Assembly: GCA_023653785.1 (NCBI GenBank)
Contig: JAMKCH010002880.1
Location: 1-64,000, forward strand
Direction of reading: 5' to 3'
DNA: 64,000 nt
From: Ophioderma brevispina
Taxonomy: Eukaryota > Echinodermata > Ophiuroidea > Amphilepidida > Ophiodermatidae
A program made the translations under genes and the position numbers. Shown here piece by piece: positions 1-11,836 of the stretch (the first letter of the stretch is position 1; each line of letters begins with the position of its first letter). The notes under the pieces are model-generated. The model was not told where the DNA came from, ran no database searches, and was given only the letters and a program-made list of their open reading frames with translations.

Positions 1-1121
1 ATCCTACAGTAAGGATGAGAGGTAGTTTAATCAATTAGGGGAACAAATATCCACCATGTTTCTAACAAATTCCAAGTATCAACAAGCCTACAGCATTCCC
101 AAGTGAGATTTCTGCTATCAAATTTGTGAATAAAGTCTACTTTTATACCAAGCTGTTGTAGATTTTAGAATTGTGAAAAAAATACTTAAGTTGAAGTTGG
201 TAGTAATCGTGGGACAAAAACACTAATGTTACTTCGTCACAATATTTTGGCCCAGGGGGAGTGACTGTGACCTGATATTTTGGGCCAGGGAAAGCAACTG
301 CAACTCCTGCCCTTGGTCGCAATGTCACTAAGCAGGTCATTCATTTCAAAGTTAGCTATACTTCGTTCTTCACCAAATAGGCAAGACTCTTCACATCGCA
401 AATTGATATAGAATAGTGTGGGCGCAGCTTCAAGCAACACTACCGCAGCAGGCGCAGTATGTGATGTATGCGCAGGGCTTCGCTTGTGGCAAAAGGCGCG
501 TGTGTAAAACGGAATTTAACGCGTGGATAAAAGTCTAATAATTTTTGCCTATTAGGTGATGAACAAAGTATAGTTAGCTTTTAATGAAGACGCTCAATGA
601 GAGCAAGGAAGAAACATGAAGTACATACAGACATTTTTCTGAATCAAGAGGAAGCCATTTTTCAATGGCCAATTTAGGATTGATTATAATTATTTAACTG
701 GAACACTCTATGACAAATGGAAACCAAGGTGGTGTTATTATTTTAAGTGGAAGAATGAGGCTGTGGAAAAATTTCTTCCATGCAAAATAATGGTATCGCC
801 AGTTCCAATTTGTCGTAGTGAGAGTTGAGGTTAAAAAAATTATACCGTAATTCTCATTCTTACAGATTTATAATATAATTTTGCAATCCTTATGGTTTAA
901 ATACAACAAAAGAGGATTGCCACCACCTAGTAAAAACAAAACCAAAACACCCAAATAAATGCCAAGAACAAACATGACAAGATGCAGTGTTGACGGGCAT
1001 GCGCAGATGAAGCAAAATATGGCATTACGCAAGTATGCATATGTTAACCTCAAAATAATGTCAATGTGCAGTCTAAATTGTGAATTGAAACTAGACAGGA
1101 GCCCAATATAATTGCATAAAT
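1..1121. other. AT-rich intergenic DNA, no gene recognised
   Basis: I see no splice-bounded coding exon. At about 240-295 a phrase with the core ATATTTTGGCCCAGGG occurs twice in direct orientation, about 40 bp apart, around the words AGTGACTGTGACC. A short CpG-richer patch lies at about 440-530. The short open frames here lack any recognisable domain. Confidence 0.5.
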
Positions 1122-1166
1122 AGATGTGAAAATTTATGCAATGTAATTGCATAAATTTTCACTTCT
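1122..1166. repeat. Near-perfect 21-bp inverted repeat (hairpin)
   Basis: The left arm at 1,122-1,142 pairs with the right arm at 1,146-1,166 at 20 of 21 positions, across a 3-base loop (GTA). The arm core is GTGAAAATTTATGCAAT. The hairpin is flanked by further copies of the word ATTGCATAAA. Confidence 0.8.
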
Positions 1167-2023
1167 GTTTAAGAATTTAAAATAGAGTTGGGCGACATTG
1201 GTGAATGAATGATTTTGAACCAGCTTTCAAAATGGTCTGAAAGTCAACAAATATTTTAAATTAATATTTTTAACATCTTAATCCATTGCAGCTCATGTGT
1301 AAACTCCTTGATACACAATAAATAATAAATTTTCTATGGTATAGACGTGGCACTCACTTTTTGTCAATCCTGTCAGCGGCCACGTCATTTGTTCAATTGC
1401 ATATCCTGTATTGAAATAGCATTGTTCATACCATCCCTGTCAACAGATGTCATAGGCAAGCAGCTGATGTTAAATTGACAGTTAAATCTATTGCGTTGTT
1501 TGCTTTACTGAAGCAGAAAATAAGAAATGTGTACATCATTTTAAGTAGGTACTGAAAAATATTTACAGGCGATTTATCCATCTATACTAATTTGCTTAAT
1601 CAGTGAATTGAAAACATCTAGACTTGCGACAAAACAGCCTTGCAGATAATAATATTAAATATTAAACAAAAATATAAAAAAAATATATAGATTTTGTCAG
1701 AAATCACAACTAAGTACATCATTTACCACACTTTAAATTGGTTTACAATAATAAAAGTGCACATAATAGTGATCTTCTGTAACCTCATAAGGCAAATTGT
1801 AATATTGCTGCTTTTCCCATGGGGAAATCAAATGGGGCTTCCTTTTTCTAGCAAGAAAAAGCCAAAGATTTTGTACATAGAGGCAAGTTTTTGAAAGTAG
1901 TAAGGTTGGAAAACAGCAGATTGTATTTTGAAAGATTCAAGTGTCTTTATTTTGAAATATAAGGCAATAGTGAAGAGTTCACAAAGCTTAGGCAATAGTT
2001 GAGGAAGTTCTAGTACTTCATGT
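1167..2023. other. Intergenic DNA, nothing recognised
   Basis: AT-rich single-copy-looking sequence with no convincing coding frame, RNA gene or repeat that I can name. Confidence 0.4.
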
Positions 2024-2299
2024 CTGGTATTCTGAAAGGGAGACTAACTTTAGTTCTGGGTTTAAACCAGGGTTAGTCCTACAAGAGTGAACCTTTTTCC
2101 TTTCAACATACTCTAAAAAATGTGCTGTAACGGGTGAGAAAATTCCTCATGGATGGGCCAAAACGGCCCATCCAAGAGGAATTTTCTCACCTGTTACATT
2201 TAACTTTCACAGTATTTTGAAAGGGAAAAAGGTCCACTCATGTAGGACTAACCCCGGTTTAAACCCAGGTCTAAAGTTAGTCTCCCTTCAGAATACCAG
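2024..2299. mobile_element. Foldback miniature element, arms about 135 bp
   Basis: The two halves are reverse complements from CTGGTATTCTGAA at the left end to TTCAGAATACCAG at the right end. The pairing continues through GACTAACTTTAG, GGTTTAAACC and GGTTAGTCCTAC to a centre at about 2,152-2,172 that is itself a palindrome (GATGGGCC AAAAC GGCCCATC). Mismatches are scattered, as in an old element. No coding capacity is present. I cannot define the target duplication, so the superfamily is open. Confidence 0.85.
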
Positions 2300-2674
2300 C
2301 CCATATGTTTGCAATTTCTGCAACTTCATACTTGTAATTAATGTTAACAAGTATCTTCTGTAACATGGTAATTTGTGGGTGTATGGAATAGTGCGTATGT
2401 AATTATGGATTAAAGAATGTACGGTCATAATTATTGACTCAAAAATGTAATGGGACTAGAACTGAAAGTGCATAGGTGCATTTTTTTCTGGTTGGTCAGG
2501 TTTCATCAACCAAATAAAATTATAGGCCTTTCTCTTTGCACCAAACCACCATGAGTGATTATGTATGGATTACTTGGCTTTGCATTCTAAGCTTATTTGA
2601 AAATGACTCTTGTGAAATTTGGTGCTGGTAGTTAAAACACAATAAAACCACAATCTTGTTAGTGCGATAAGAAC
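2300..2674. other. Intergenic DNA, nothing recognised
   Basis: AT-rich sequence between two miniature elements. No coding exon or RNA gene was seen. Confidence 0.4.
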
Positions 2675-2848
2675 AAATTGCAGGGATTTTCCGTAACCTG
2701 ATCCATCTGACCACTTTTTTCTGACACACTTATGAATTTGGAAACCTTAATGGAATAAACATTTTTTTCCGTAAAAGGGTTTCCGAATTCATAAGTGTGT
2801 CAGAAAAAGTGTCAGATGGGTCAGGTTACGGAAACTCCCCAAATTGCA
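2675..2848. mobile_element. hAT-like miniature element with 8-bp target duplication (copy 1)
   Basis: The element at 2,683-2,840 has long inverted ends beginning GGG..TTTCCGTAACCTGA and running inward through CTGACACACTTATGAATT. It is flanked on both sides by AAATTGCA (2,675-2,682 and 2,841-2,848), an 8-bp target-site duplication. An 8-bp duplication is typical of the hAT superfamily. A second copy lies at 12,995-13,155. There is no coding capacity, so it would need a transposase supplied elsewhere. Confidence 0.8.
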
Positions 2849-2996
2849 CTCATTCCACATCAGTTGAGCGTTATCCTGTAATTTAGGCTCAGCTATGGAG
2901 CCCTTATATTGCGGGGTATACTTGTGTAATTTACACAACCATGGTTAATGGAATGTTGTCCCTCTTGCTTTCCCGGACACCATAGATTGGAGAAAC

Positions 2997-3194
2997 CATG
3001 GGCATATCCAGGGGGTGCAGAGGAAGCACACACACTCTGGGGTCCAAAAATCATTGTGTAGCTGTAATATAGGCTTCACACCAGAATTGGTCAAATTTGC
3101 TTGAAAACACATTTTTTTTCCGGGGCTTCATTCCCTGGGCCTCATGGACTCCCTTGCCGCATGGGCTGGTATTGTTTCCTGGATACGCCCATGG
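2997..3194. mobile_element. Short terminal-inverted-repeat element
   Basis: The left end CCATGGGCATATCCAGGG and the right end CCTGGATACGCCCATGG are reverse complements with few mismatches, about 200 bp apart. The interior does not code for anything I recognise. The family is not assigned. Confidence 0.55.
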
Positions 3195-6100
3195 AAACTG
3201 TGTTAACATAGTTAAGCTCACACATACAGCGCTACTGTCACTGCCATAATGTTCAACTATCTTCCTAGTGTTTATATTAAGTTGGCAACCAATTCCCTTG
3301 GATGAATATGGATAGAAGTAAAACAGTTTTCAATGTAGAAAAGTGGAATAGGTTTGTTTTGACTTAAAAAAAATTCAAAGCAACAATGAAACAGTGTTTT
3401 TGAACAAAACATTGCATCCTTTTCTACATTGCCATTAAGAATGTAAAGTAGATTAAGGCTTGCATGGGAATCTTAAGAATGAGACTTGTATATATTTTAA
3501 ATAGGTACAGAAAAGATGAGAGATCAGAAATTTTTTGTTGAATTTCAGAGGTTCAGAAGAGAAACCAAGCGGCATTTGTGGAATATAGTTTGTGAAAAAC
3601 TATGTGTATATATTGTATGTATGAAAAGAGTACTCGATGTATTCACAACCAAGTAATCCTACTAAAACATTGAAATCATCAGCTTTATCATATTAAGTTA
3701 GTATTACAAAAGTTACAAATAAAAAAAGGGTTTGGTAATATAATATCATATTGATGAGACTTATCAAAAATTGATGGTTATTTTACTGAATTTACTGAAC
3801 TTATTATTTATGGTATAAAAAAAATTACACATGTATTATTGGGTTATGTTTTTGTAAGGAAAATTAGGTATTTTTTAGCAAAAAAAATTCTATTGTTTGC
3901 TTTTTTTGTTTGGAACAGTTTTGTAAAGCATGTTAATGTGAGCCAAATTTACATGAAATGAAATTGATTTGGGATGTTCCCTTAATAACATACCCACTTA
4001 CAAGTGAAAAGACAGTGTCAGGAAAAATGGGCAGTATGTACTAAAACTGCATACATAGCTGAAGTGTGAGTTCAACTCTTCGAGGAATGTTCTATGAGGT
4101 GGACGGAATTTATCCCAGATAAAATTAATCTGTGATACAGGTGAATAGTCGATAGTGCAAAGTTGTTTTGAGCAGCATTTTGCTGGAAAAGCGACCCGAG
4201 CGTAACAAGCGTTTTACCAGCTAAAGGTAATCTGCACGGGTTCAGCCCATTGTATTGGGGTGTGTGATCTCACTAACTGTTGCCATGCTATTTTTGTAGG
4301 CCACTTCGTTTTGTCTACGATTCTAAAATTCAACGATTCAGCCTCTCCCATTCTGCAATCAGCGCTTAAGTTGCCTCGGTTGTCCAAAAACTGATGCTGG
4401 ACTACATGCTGCAGTATTTTCAGCCATAACTGTAAAAAAAGGATCGTAAAATCATATCTTGTGAGAGCGACAACAGAAGAAAAAACAATTACAGCGAGTA
4501 CAAAGGATGACCCATGCATGCCAATTCTGGTTTCTCGCTGGTATGCACACTCTACAGGAATGGTGTGAACGGCACTGTGTGTATCAAAAAAATGAAAAAT
4601 ATTCTGCAGTTCCGTCTAAAGTGGGACCAAAAGGTCAGCCAAAATGCTATTCAGCAAATGCTTGAGTAGTTACAAGTCGTATAGCTGTGAGATCATTCCC
4701 CGTTTAATTTCGTCTTAAAATGAGGTAATTATTGTAATTATCATCACGTTGAGACTCATTTAAAACATAATTCATCACATATATTAAACTAAAACTTAAC
4801 GTGTTACTTCGCTTAATAGGCAAGGTAAAAGATGGCAATAGTGGGTAATTCACGGGAAAGCATACATTAGGTAAATAAGCTGATGGTGTGATTTCAAGTC
4901 TCCATACTCTCAAATTCGACAAAATATAGCACAATTTTTAATGAAAAATATAAAAGGAGGTTTAAATGCAAATTGATAGTGTCTAATATATAGCCGTAGG
5001 GTTCACTAATTTGGGTGATAAGAAGTGAGGAAAAACTCAAGTGCGTTGAACTCAGGTTTAGAAATATGGCCAAAAAGTAGGTCTTTTAACAAGATTCAAC
5101 TAATTGTATTTCGACCGGAAGACATTATGACCACTAAGCAATCACGGGGTCAAAAATCGAAATGCCTCTTAATCTCAAAATGAAAAAAAATAACTTGATG
5201 TCTTTAGCAAAATAAGTGAAACCAATCACTGTTTGGGACTGAGTTGTAAATTGGTCAGCCTCCAAAATTTCACTCCAGTTCAGGTTTTCCGAAATGGATA
5301 AGAACTCGCTGGATTTTCAAATTTGCAATCTTGCATATCTTTTCGAAAAATTTATGCGTTTTATTTTTGAGTCATGAGCAGAGGATGTGAACGAGTGTAG
5401 ATTGGTGATTCAAATGTAAGTGTAATCCAAAAAAAAACACTTGTATTATAGTTTATGGTTTACAGATAGTCTGTCCAAAAATAAGGTTTACCAATCCAAG
5501 ATTAATGAAAGATCTTTTACTATACTCGATTCGCGCTGATATTAGGGACAACCTGTACTTTTTTACGGGTGAGAGCTGTTTGTGAGGGCGTACAAACAAT
5601 TCAACTTTGCAGCACTCCTAGTTCGCGCGTTCTTAATTACTATGCTGCCCCTACGGTCAAATACGCTAAACAGTGTTAAAGAATAGAGAGTCGCTGGTAA
5701 AAGTAATGTACGTTAAAAATGTGAAATACTACCTGTATATGGCAGGTGCGCCTATTGAATCTGAATATGGTAACAAGGGTTTTCGCCGGCCGTCACGCAG
5801 GTGGTGATATGGGCCTCTCATTTTTGTGATACGGTACCTTAAAAACTAATACAACTAATACAAGAGTCATGGCTCACAGAATGGGCGTAAGTAGTGCGTT
5901 GGAATAAATATTGAAATGAAAAACCTTGGTCTAAACACATAAAAACGCAAACTCAACTTTGTAATTAGCATAAATTAAACTCTTAAGTCTAGAGAATTCG
6001 GGAAATTACTTTTGTCAGTTTACATGTTGGGACCAGTGTAGAAGCGACCATAACAGCATGAACATGACGTGTATTCAATATGGCTCCACGATGATACAGT

Positions 6101-7552
6101 GAAGATGTAAAAGAATATCTTACTACATCTGAAGGAGTTTAGTTCCGAAACACAGTTTGTTTACAGTGAATGATGTGAATGATTTATAAACGATTGTATA
6201 AAACTGTTAAAAATATCAGAAAAGTACAGTAAACAGAATAAGTTTTGGACGCTCTTTTCCTTAAAGATGATTCGCTGCTAACAATAGCGAAGTGACTTCT
6301 TAGATAGATTAAAATGCTTGTTCCCTATTTCCTTTATGGATAGACCCAAAACTCCCCAGCTCCTATATCGCGCGAATCGAGGTATAATGATAAAATTGAT
6401 ACATTTGGAGAGAAAAAGGGTGGATTATGTTAGACAACTCAATATGAGCCTAGTAAAATCTCAATTCCGTAGGCACAGTTCAGAGCTTCCATTCACCAGT
6501 GGTGTATTTAGAAAATACACCCCCTGGTTTTGGGGTATGATATATGATGCCCATATCACACAAGGTCAATTCTTGTCAATGTATGTACAAGTTACAACCA
6601 ATGAACGGTGTCCTTGGTGGATGAGGCATATTGTAATATGTGACTAAAGATCTTAGAGCAATCATTTTTCACTGGATCTCCAACACAACTCCATGACACT
6701 GTTGCACTGTAATGTTAGAAATTTTCATTTTTTGGATTTGTGCCTGTTTCAGCCTCCTGCTTAAGTTTGAGAACTATTTTTTTATTACCAATGGTACTTA
6801 TGTGTAATTTTGAACTTATAATTGATTTTTAAACCCCAGAGAAATACATTGCATGTTTTATCATTTGAAATTAAGGAATTTCGTATGGAGCTTAGATGCA
6901 TCAACACTACACATAATTCATGATTTTCTCACTTAAATGAACTTTGTAAATTAATGAACAAAAAGTCATTGTTTGAAAGTATACACAGCAAGGTTACCAG
7001 CACACAATTAAAGGTTACTGGATATATATTTAGCAGGATATGTTAGTCGAATTTTGTTCAAAATTTTAGTTTCGCGCAGTTTTTCAGAGAGCTATGCATT
7101 AACTCCTATGAGGCAAAAAATATTTTTGCATGCTTTTCAATTTGTGGTTTCAAAGTAAAGTACAAAAATAAAGCCTTGCAAAAATTAACCACTACATGGT
7201 TCCTGTTCCACAAATTTAGCAAGAGGTTTCAATCTGTGAAATAGTTTCTTATCAAGCATGTTTATGCAGGACATGTTTTAAATTAACCATAGCTAATCAC
7301 AGTTGAACTAATTTGCAATGTCACCCATTGTTCCAAAGTACAAATGTCAAACATATCACCATCATCTTCAGTTGTGTAATGATGATCTATAATGCAGGCT
7401 TGGAGATAATCCACATGAAGTCATTAAACGATGTAGATACCAGCTTTTCCAAAAGCCACAACAGCACTGTAATTTGTTTTTATAATTGAAAATGTATGTG
7501 TGCAGGACTTAGATGCCTGCAATCAGTTTTTAGTGGAAAAACAAATTAAAAA
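3195..7552. other. Long intergenic stretch with only weak open frames
   Basis: About 4.3 kb of AT-rich DNA. Two short open frames stand out a little but carry no domain I recognise: 4,214-4,519 on the minus strand (described separately) and 6,318-6,647 on the plus strand (109 codons, no homology recognised). A CpG-richer patch lies at about 5,520-5,660. I see no tRNA, no clear exon and no complete repeat element. Confidence 0.4.
4214..4519 (-). CDS. Weak hypothetical ORF, 101 codons, signal-peptide-like start
   Basis: The frame starts with a hydrophobic stretch (MHGSSFVLAVIVFSSVVA, residues 1-18) that would pass as a signal peptide. About 80 mostly polar residues follow and end in a stop. 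I recognise no family or catalytic motif. No flanking splice pattern or partner exon is evident, and in AT-rich non-coding DNA a frame this long can arise by chance. I list it only because of the N-terminal hydrophobic segment. It could be a first exon of an unrecognised secreted protein or simply random sequence, and the second is more likely. Confidence 0.12.
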   Translation of the reverse strand: MHGSSFVLAVIVFSSVVALTRYDFTILFLQLWLKILQHVVQHQFLDNRGNLSADCRMGEAESLNFRIVDKTKWPTKIAWQQLVRSHTPIQWAEPVQITFSW

Positions 7553-8118
7553 TCAATTTTTGAACTTCCCGAAACATGCATTTTTTTAACATACAGGGTG
7601 TCGCAAAGCAAATGTTAATCACACAATGTACTTTAAAGGTGCATCAAGAGATTTCACATATCAGGTTTCCCTAAAAAAATCGGAAGTACTGATTTTTGCC
7701 CTGGTGTAAGCTTTCCATAAAAAATATCCCCATCTGGAACGATTAAGCTGAGAACGGTTTCTTTGGTACAAAAATTGTGAAATTTCTAATTTTGTATAGG
7801 AGCAAATACGAAATTCAGCCTATTGAAATATAAGCAATTAAAAATCGCCTTTTTCTCTCTTTTAAGACATTTCTGTAGCCAAATACAAGGTAAGAAATCT
7901 AATGAGTGTCTAATCTATATGAAATTACTATTGACACAATATTTGGATGTCTCAAAATCTCTTGTTGCATCTTTAAGCCATCACTCTCTTCAATCAGTTT
8001 TGGAGTCGGTTTTGTCACATTTTCTGTAGAAAAATAGAGGAAAAATAAATAGAAAAGCAATTTTGAACTTCCCAAAGCATACATGCACTTGTTGGTCATA
8101 TACAGGGTGCCCCAAAAT
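7553..8118. repeat. Direct repeat pair split by a TTAA element
   Basis: The sequence TTTTGAACTTCCC..AA..CAT followed by ATACAGGGTG occurs at about 7,553-7,610 and again at about 8,060-8,118, in the same orientation. The preceding A-rich 30-40 bp is also similar. A complete TTAA miniature element (7,633-7,976) lies between the copies. Confidence 0.6.
7633..7976 (+). mobile_element. TTAA miniature element, family R1 (copy 1)
   Basis: The ends are TTAAAGGTGCATCAAGAG and CTCTTGTTGCATCTTTAA, so the element is bounded by TTAA and short inverted repeats. The interior is shared with copies at 11,833-12,726, 47,803-48,162, 52,415-52,768 and 56,560-56,895, including the phrases ATTAAGCTGAGAA and CATTTCTGTAGCCAAATAC. 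It has no coding capacity. TTAA target use points to piggyBac-like mobilisation, which is an inference. Confidence 0.88.
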
Positions 8119-8684
8119 ATCCCATAATGTATTTTATTATGAAATGGTATTGTTACTTTTGAGACTCCCTGTGCTACCAAGAAATTGGAAGTAGAAATTT
8201 AACCCCCTCTCCAAAAAAAAAAAATGAAAAGGTGTACCTATATACTGTGAACAAAGCAATCTGTTAGTTCCCAAAACACTCAAATATTATTACATGGTTA
8301 AAAAATGACTTTTGGAAGCAACTGGACTTGCACACACACAATGTCAATTATAGTATATCTATACAGACCTGAATGGGTTAATCATATTATGCTGAGCTGT
8401 GAGATAATTGTACAGTTTTATACCACTTGAGGTAGATGTTGAAATCAAATTGTTTTGTGTATTTTTTGTTGTCAATTGTGTTCAAGATTTCAACCCCTGC
8501 TTTTAATTGGGGGTTAAATCTTACCAGTCGTTTGTGCCAAATTGCAGACAAATAAATGGTCCAAACAATAATACTGTGATTTGTGTTCTCTGTGTCATTT
8601 CAGTGTCTTAAACCTATAAAAACTTAAATGTAGTAGTAAATCCAAAGTTTTAAATCCAGTTTTGTTCCCATAAACAGGGGTGGC
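8119..8684. other. Intergenic DNA, nothing recognised
   Basis: AT-rich sequence with short CA runs at about 8,330. No gene or complete repeat element was recognised. Confidence 0.4.
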
Positions 8685-9305
8685 CGGATTCACCTCACAC
8701 TGGCAGCAACCGCCCTTATTCCTTCCTTCCACTTCACCCAATTCAATGCATCCTCCATCCTCAACCCAACCCTCCTACTTTCATCCTCCACTTGCTTCTT
8801 CCATGTCTTCTTTGGACGTCCCTCCTCCTCGAACCTCCCACCTCAAACTTAAAGGCCCTTCTTAAGGCATGCTTGTCATCCTTCCTCAACACATGCCCAT
8901 ACCAACGTACACTATTTGCCTTCGCCAACCGGTCCCTCCTCTTCCAAGCCCAACATCTGCATCAAGTCCTCAGTCTTCATCCTATCCATCAACTTCACCC
9001 ACACATCGCTCTGATCATTGCTGTCTGTCCTCAGAATCCCCATCTCATTTTTGCTCAGACACCACGTCTCGCTCCCATACAGCATCACTGATCTCACACA
9101 ACTTATACACCATTCCTTTCATCTTCAAAGGATATCTCTTCCCTTGCAACAACTCCCCACATTCCCTAAACTTCACCCACCCATACCTCACTCTTGCTGT
9201 CACAGCCACCTCGCATCCACCACCCCCACTAACCTTGTCCCCAAGGTAGGTGGACTCCTTCACAGACTCCACCTCATCAAACAATCTTTCCTCCTGTTCC
9301 ACCAT
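8685..9305 (-). pseudogene. LINE (non-LTR retrotransposon) reverse-transcriptase C-terminal remnant
   Basis: Read on the minus strand, this is the C-terminal end of a LINE polyprotein. In order it shows STYLGDKVSGGGGCE (the usual YLG and GGCE words), an arginine- and tryptophan-containing helix, VMLYGSETWCLSK (the LYGSETW signature), WYGHVLRKDD, and a basic RRRGRPKKTWK tail. The pieces lie in at least three reading frames, so the copy is frameshifted and inactive. The match stops abruptly near 9,305-9,340, so the copy is 5'-truncated as LINEs usually are. The long proline- and serine-rich plus-strand frames here are its antisense shadow. LINE origin is secure, the clade is not assigned. Confidence 0.88.
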
Positions 9306-9339
9306 CCCTCCAGCTCACTTCTTGCTGGTGCTAAAATCA

Positions 9340-10043
9340 AACAAGGGTTGTCTTTATTCCTCTTTCTCACAAGTTGTACATTATCAAAACCCCAAGTTGC
9401 CATCTCAAAGTAAATGCAAATGTAATGTATGTGCGCTCACAGACCAATTTTTGGGCTGCCGTGACCGAAAGGAATACAAGCCTTTGGTTGTGTGTGTGTG
9501 TACACACAAGTCTTGAATGAATTTTAAACTTAACTGGAACGATCATTGGATAGAGCTACATGAGAAGTGGTCACTCGAAGGTCATCTACAGGTCGTTTGG
9601 AGTCCTCTATATGCTGCATCTACAAAAATGGATATATTTTCACTAAAGTTGCTCTCAATCTTGACAAGTGGGTCATATAAGATTTCCAAGGATTTGGGGG
9701 TCAAAGGTCACTTTGGATATTTTTGAAATGTACATATAATGCTGCTGATATTGATGCATTTAAACAAAATTATGTTCAAGTGGAGTCATGCAGATGTTCA
9801 GATGGTTAAAGGTTAATTAGAATAAATTTAATGTGTACTTATGAGCTCTTAAACCTCTGACAGAATGGCGTGAAGGGAAGACCCACAATCTTTGAATGGC
9901 AATGGTCATGGAAGCCAAGAAATGAAAAAGAATTCTAGTTCAACAATGAGACAAAATTCTTTATGCCCGACCAAGCGATCTTTCCTGCTTTTAATTCTGT
10001 GGCATATACACAACATCAAGTAACTTTTACCAGTCTCAATTAC
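9340..10043. other. Intergenic DNA, nothing recognised
   Basis: A short GT/CA run lies at about 9,488-9,508, and words of the AGGTCA type occur at 9,580-9,710. No gene was recognised. Confidence 0.4.
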
Positions 10044-10650
10044 TGAAAGGTCCATGGCCCAATCACTAATGGCCTTCTTCCCAGAACCCCCGATTTTCTT
10101 GGAAGTGGTCAATAATGTTTCCTCATTCCCGGTGAAATCTTTTTTGGCAAGAGTTTCATAATGTACCCTTCAAAGTTCTCTACATGTAACAAATCTTTTA
10201 TATTTCTTGGCTTGGGGGTAGGGTATTTGTTGGTAGGCATACATAGAAAATATTTGTTTCCTGTAAGATTTTAAAAGGTGGGTACATATGGAATCTTTCC
10301 CTTTGTTTTTTTGCTTGAGATGTTATGAGCAACGAAGCAGACAAAGTGCACCTTTTAGTTGATTCACTACTTGTGACACAAAGACGCAAAAAACTCCATT
10401 TGGTCATTTGGCGAAAACTGATTTTGTTGTAATTGGGCCTTTAAGTAACCCCTGATTCATTGGTTCACTAGGTTATAAGATTTTTGAACTTGTCATTATG
10501 TGCCACTCGTTGGTATAAGAAAAAATGGGCCTATCAGTAACAGTATTTCATTTTTTTTTTCAAATGGAGTTGCGTCTTTGTGTCACTGTCCCCCATAGAA
10601 CTTATTTTACACTTTCTATGGGGCTTAACAGAATCATGTTTTAGCTCACA
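10044..10650 (+). mobile_element. Miniature element, family R4 (copy 1), interrupted
   Basis: It starts with AAAGGTCCATGGCC and shares its interior with copies at 22,791-23,142 and 34,180-34,532 (CGGTGAAATCTT, GTTATGAGCAA, CTATGGGGCTTA). The two parts of the element are separated by an inserted foldback at 10,373-10,586. The right boundary is approximate. Confidence 0.65.
10373..10586. mobile_element. Foldback inserted in the R4 copy
   Basis: The left end GTGACACAAAGACGCAA..ACTCCATTTG and the right end CAAATGGAGTTGCGTCTTTG..TGTCAC are reverse complements about 200 bp apart. They interrupt the region that is contiguous in the other R4 copies. Confidence 0.65.
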
Positions 10651-11059
10651 TCAAAACTGATTTAATGACAAGTGAGCTGGCACACCGGGTATTGGGGTCA
10701 AAGTTATTCAGTTAAGATCAGCATTGTATATAATCAAAGTCCTTTCTTTCCCGTTCAAAAAAAACACACGATAATTCAAAGACGAAATTGCTTCCATATA
10801 GTTCAGTATTTATTATCTGCAAATAGGGGTTAAAATATTTGTAGGCACTGGCAACTAAAATATTTCATAATTTATACACGTAGAGTCTGTAGTATTTTAA
10901 ATGATATGAAAGTACTCTAATTTTAAATTAACAGAATCGTATCAAAATTAGAGTTTGCATTTGAACTCAAGGTGCCCAAGACTGATTTTAGAAATTTGGA
11001 GAAGCCATCTCAAAATCTGCTTGAGTGCGGAATGTACATGAGATGAAGATAAACATGTT

Positions 11060-11411
11060 TTAAGACACTATCCGTGATCCACCTGAAAAGTCAACTTAAT
11101 TTGCTGGAATAGCTTAAAAGTAACGAATAAGTCTATAGAATTCTCCTAAGTTATTTTTTCAAGCGAACAAATGATGAGAAATGTTATAACAGAGTGGTCC
11201 ACAGTGTGACGCCCTATTCAATTGCGTGTTGTAGCAAGGGTCTGTATGAACCAGTAATGAATGAAAATCCCATTTTGTCCCTTTGGTTGCATTTTGGTCC
11301 TATAACTTGTGCGGTATGTTAGGATACCTAAACTTGTTGCAAACATGCAAAAATCTGATTTTTGATGTGATTTTTCGATTTCTGGTTGAGCAAATCATTG
11401 ATGTGCTTTAA
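11060..11411 (+). mobile_element. TTAA miniature element, family R5 (copy 1)
   Basis: It is bounded by TTAA and has ends resembling AAGACACTATCCGTGAT and ATCATTGATGTGCTTTAA. Its interior is shared with 14,115-14,430 and 17,366-17,749, notably the words TAGCTT..AAGTCTATAGA and GGTTGCATTTTGGTCC. Confidence 0.75.
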
Positions 11412-11470
11412 GAATATTACACGAGATGCACCTGCGTATGTGAAACATGGAATTCCTGTTCTGGATTGCA

Positions 11471-11836
11471 TTAAAGGCGAATCAGAGCTTTCAAATATAA
11501 TTTGTTTTGTGTAGTAATTAAATAGTCACCTAGAACTAAAAGATGTCACCTCTAAAATGCTTAATGAATTGGATTTTCATTTTCAGGCCAGTAAAATTTT
11601 ATGCACAGCTGTTGATAACAGCGACATAGAATATCATGCATAACACACAAACAATCCAGATGAGGAATTTTATAACAAAGTTGTGATTTTTCTATATGAA
11701 AGACTTCGATTCAGCTGAGTTATTTCACACAATGATAGTATATGGACAGTTATGTATTTGCAAAAAAAAACCAAAAAAAAAAAATTTGTTTGAAAATTGA
11801 TGCGCCCTCATCGGGAATTCTTGAGTCTGTCTTTAA
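11471..11836 (+). mobile_element. TTAA miniature element, family R2 (copy 1)
   Basis: The ends are TTAAAGGCGAATCAGAG and CTTGAGTCTGTCTTTAA. The interior contains TAGTCACCTAGAACTAAA and GCGCCCTCATCGGGAA, which recur at 55,461-56,102, 57,513-57,879 and, with errors, 29,498-29,935. Its terminal TTAA (11,833-11,836) is also the first TTAA of the adjoining R1 element. Confidence 0.85.

Noticed and set aside
8680..9516. Several overlapping long plus-strand proline- and serine-rich frames
   Set aside because: They lie antisense to a recognisable LINE reverse-transcriptase tail on the minus strand, which explains their length.
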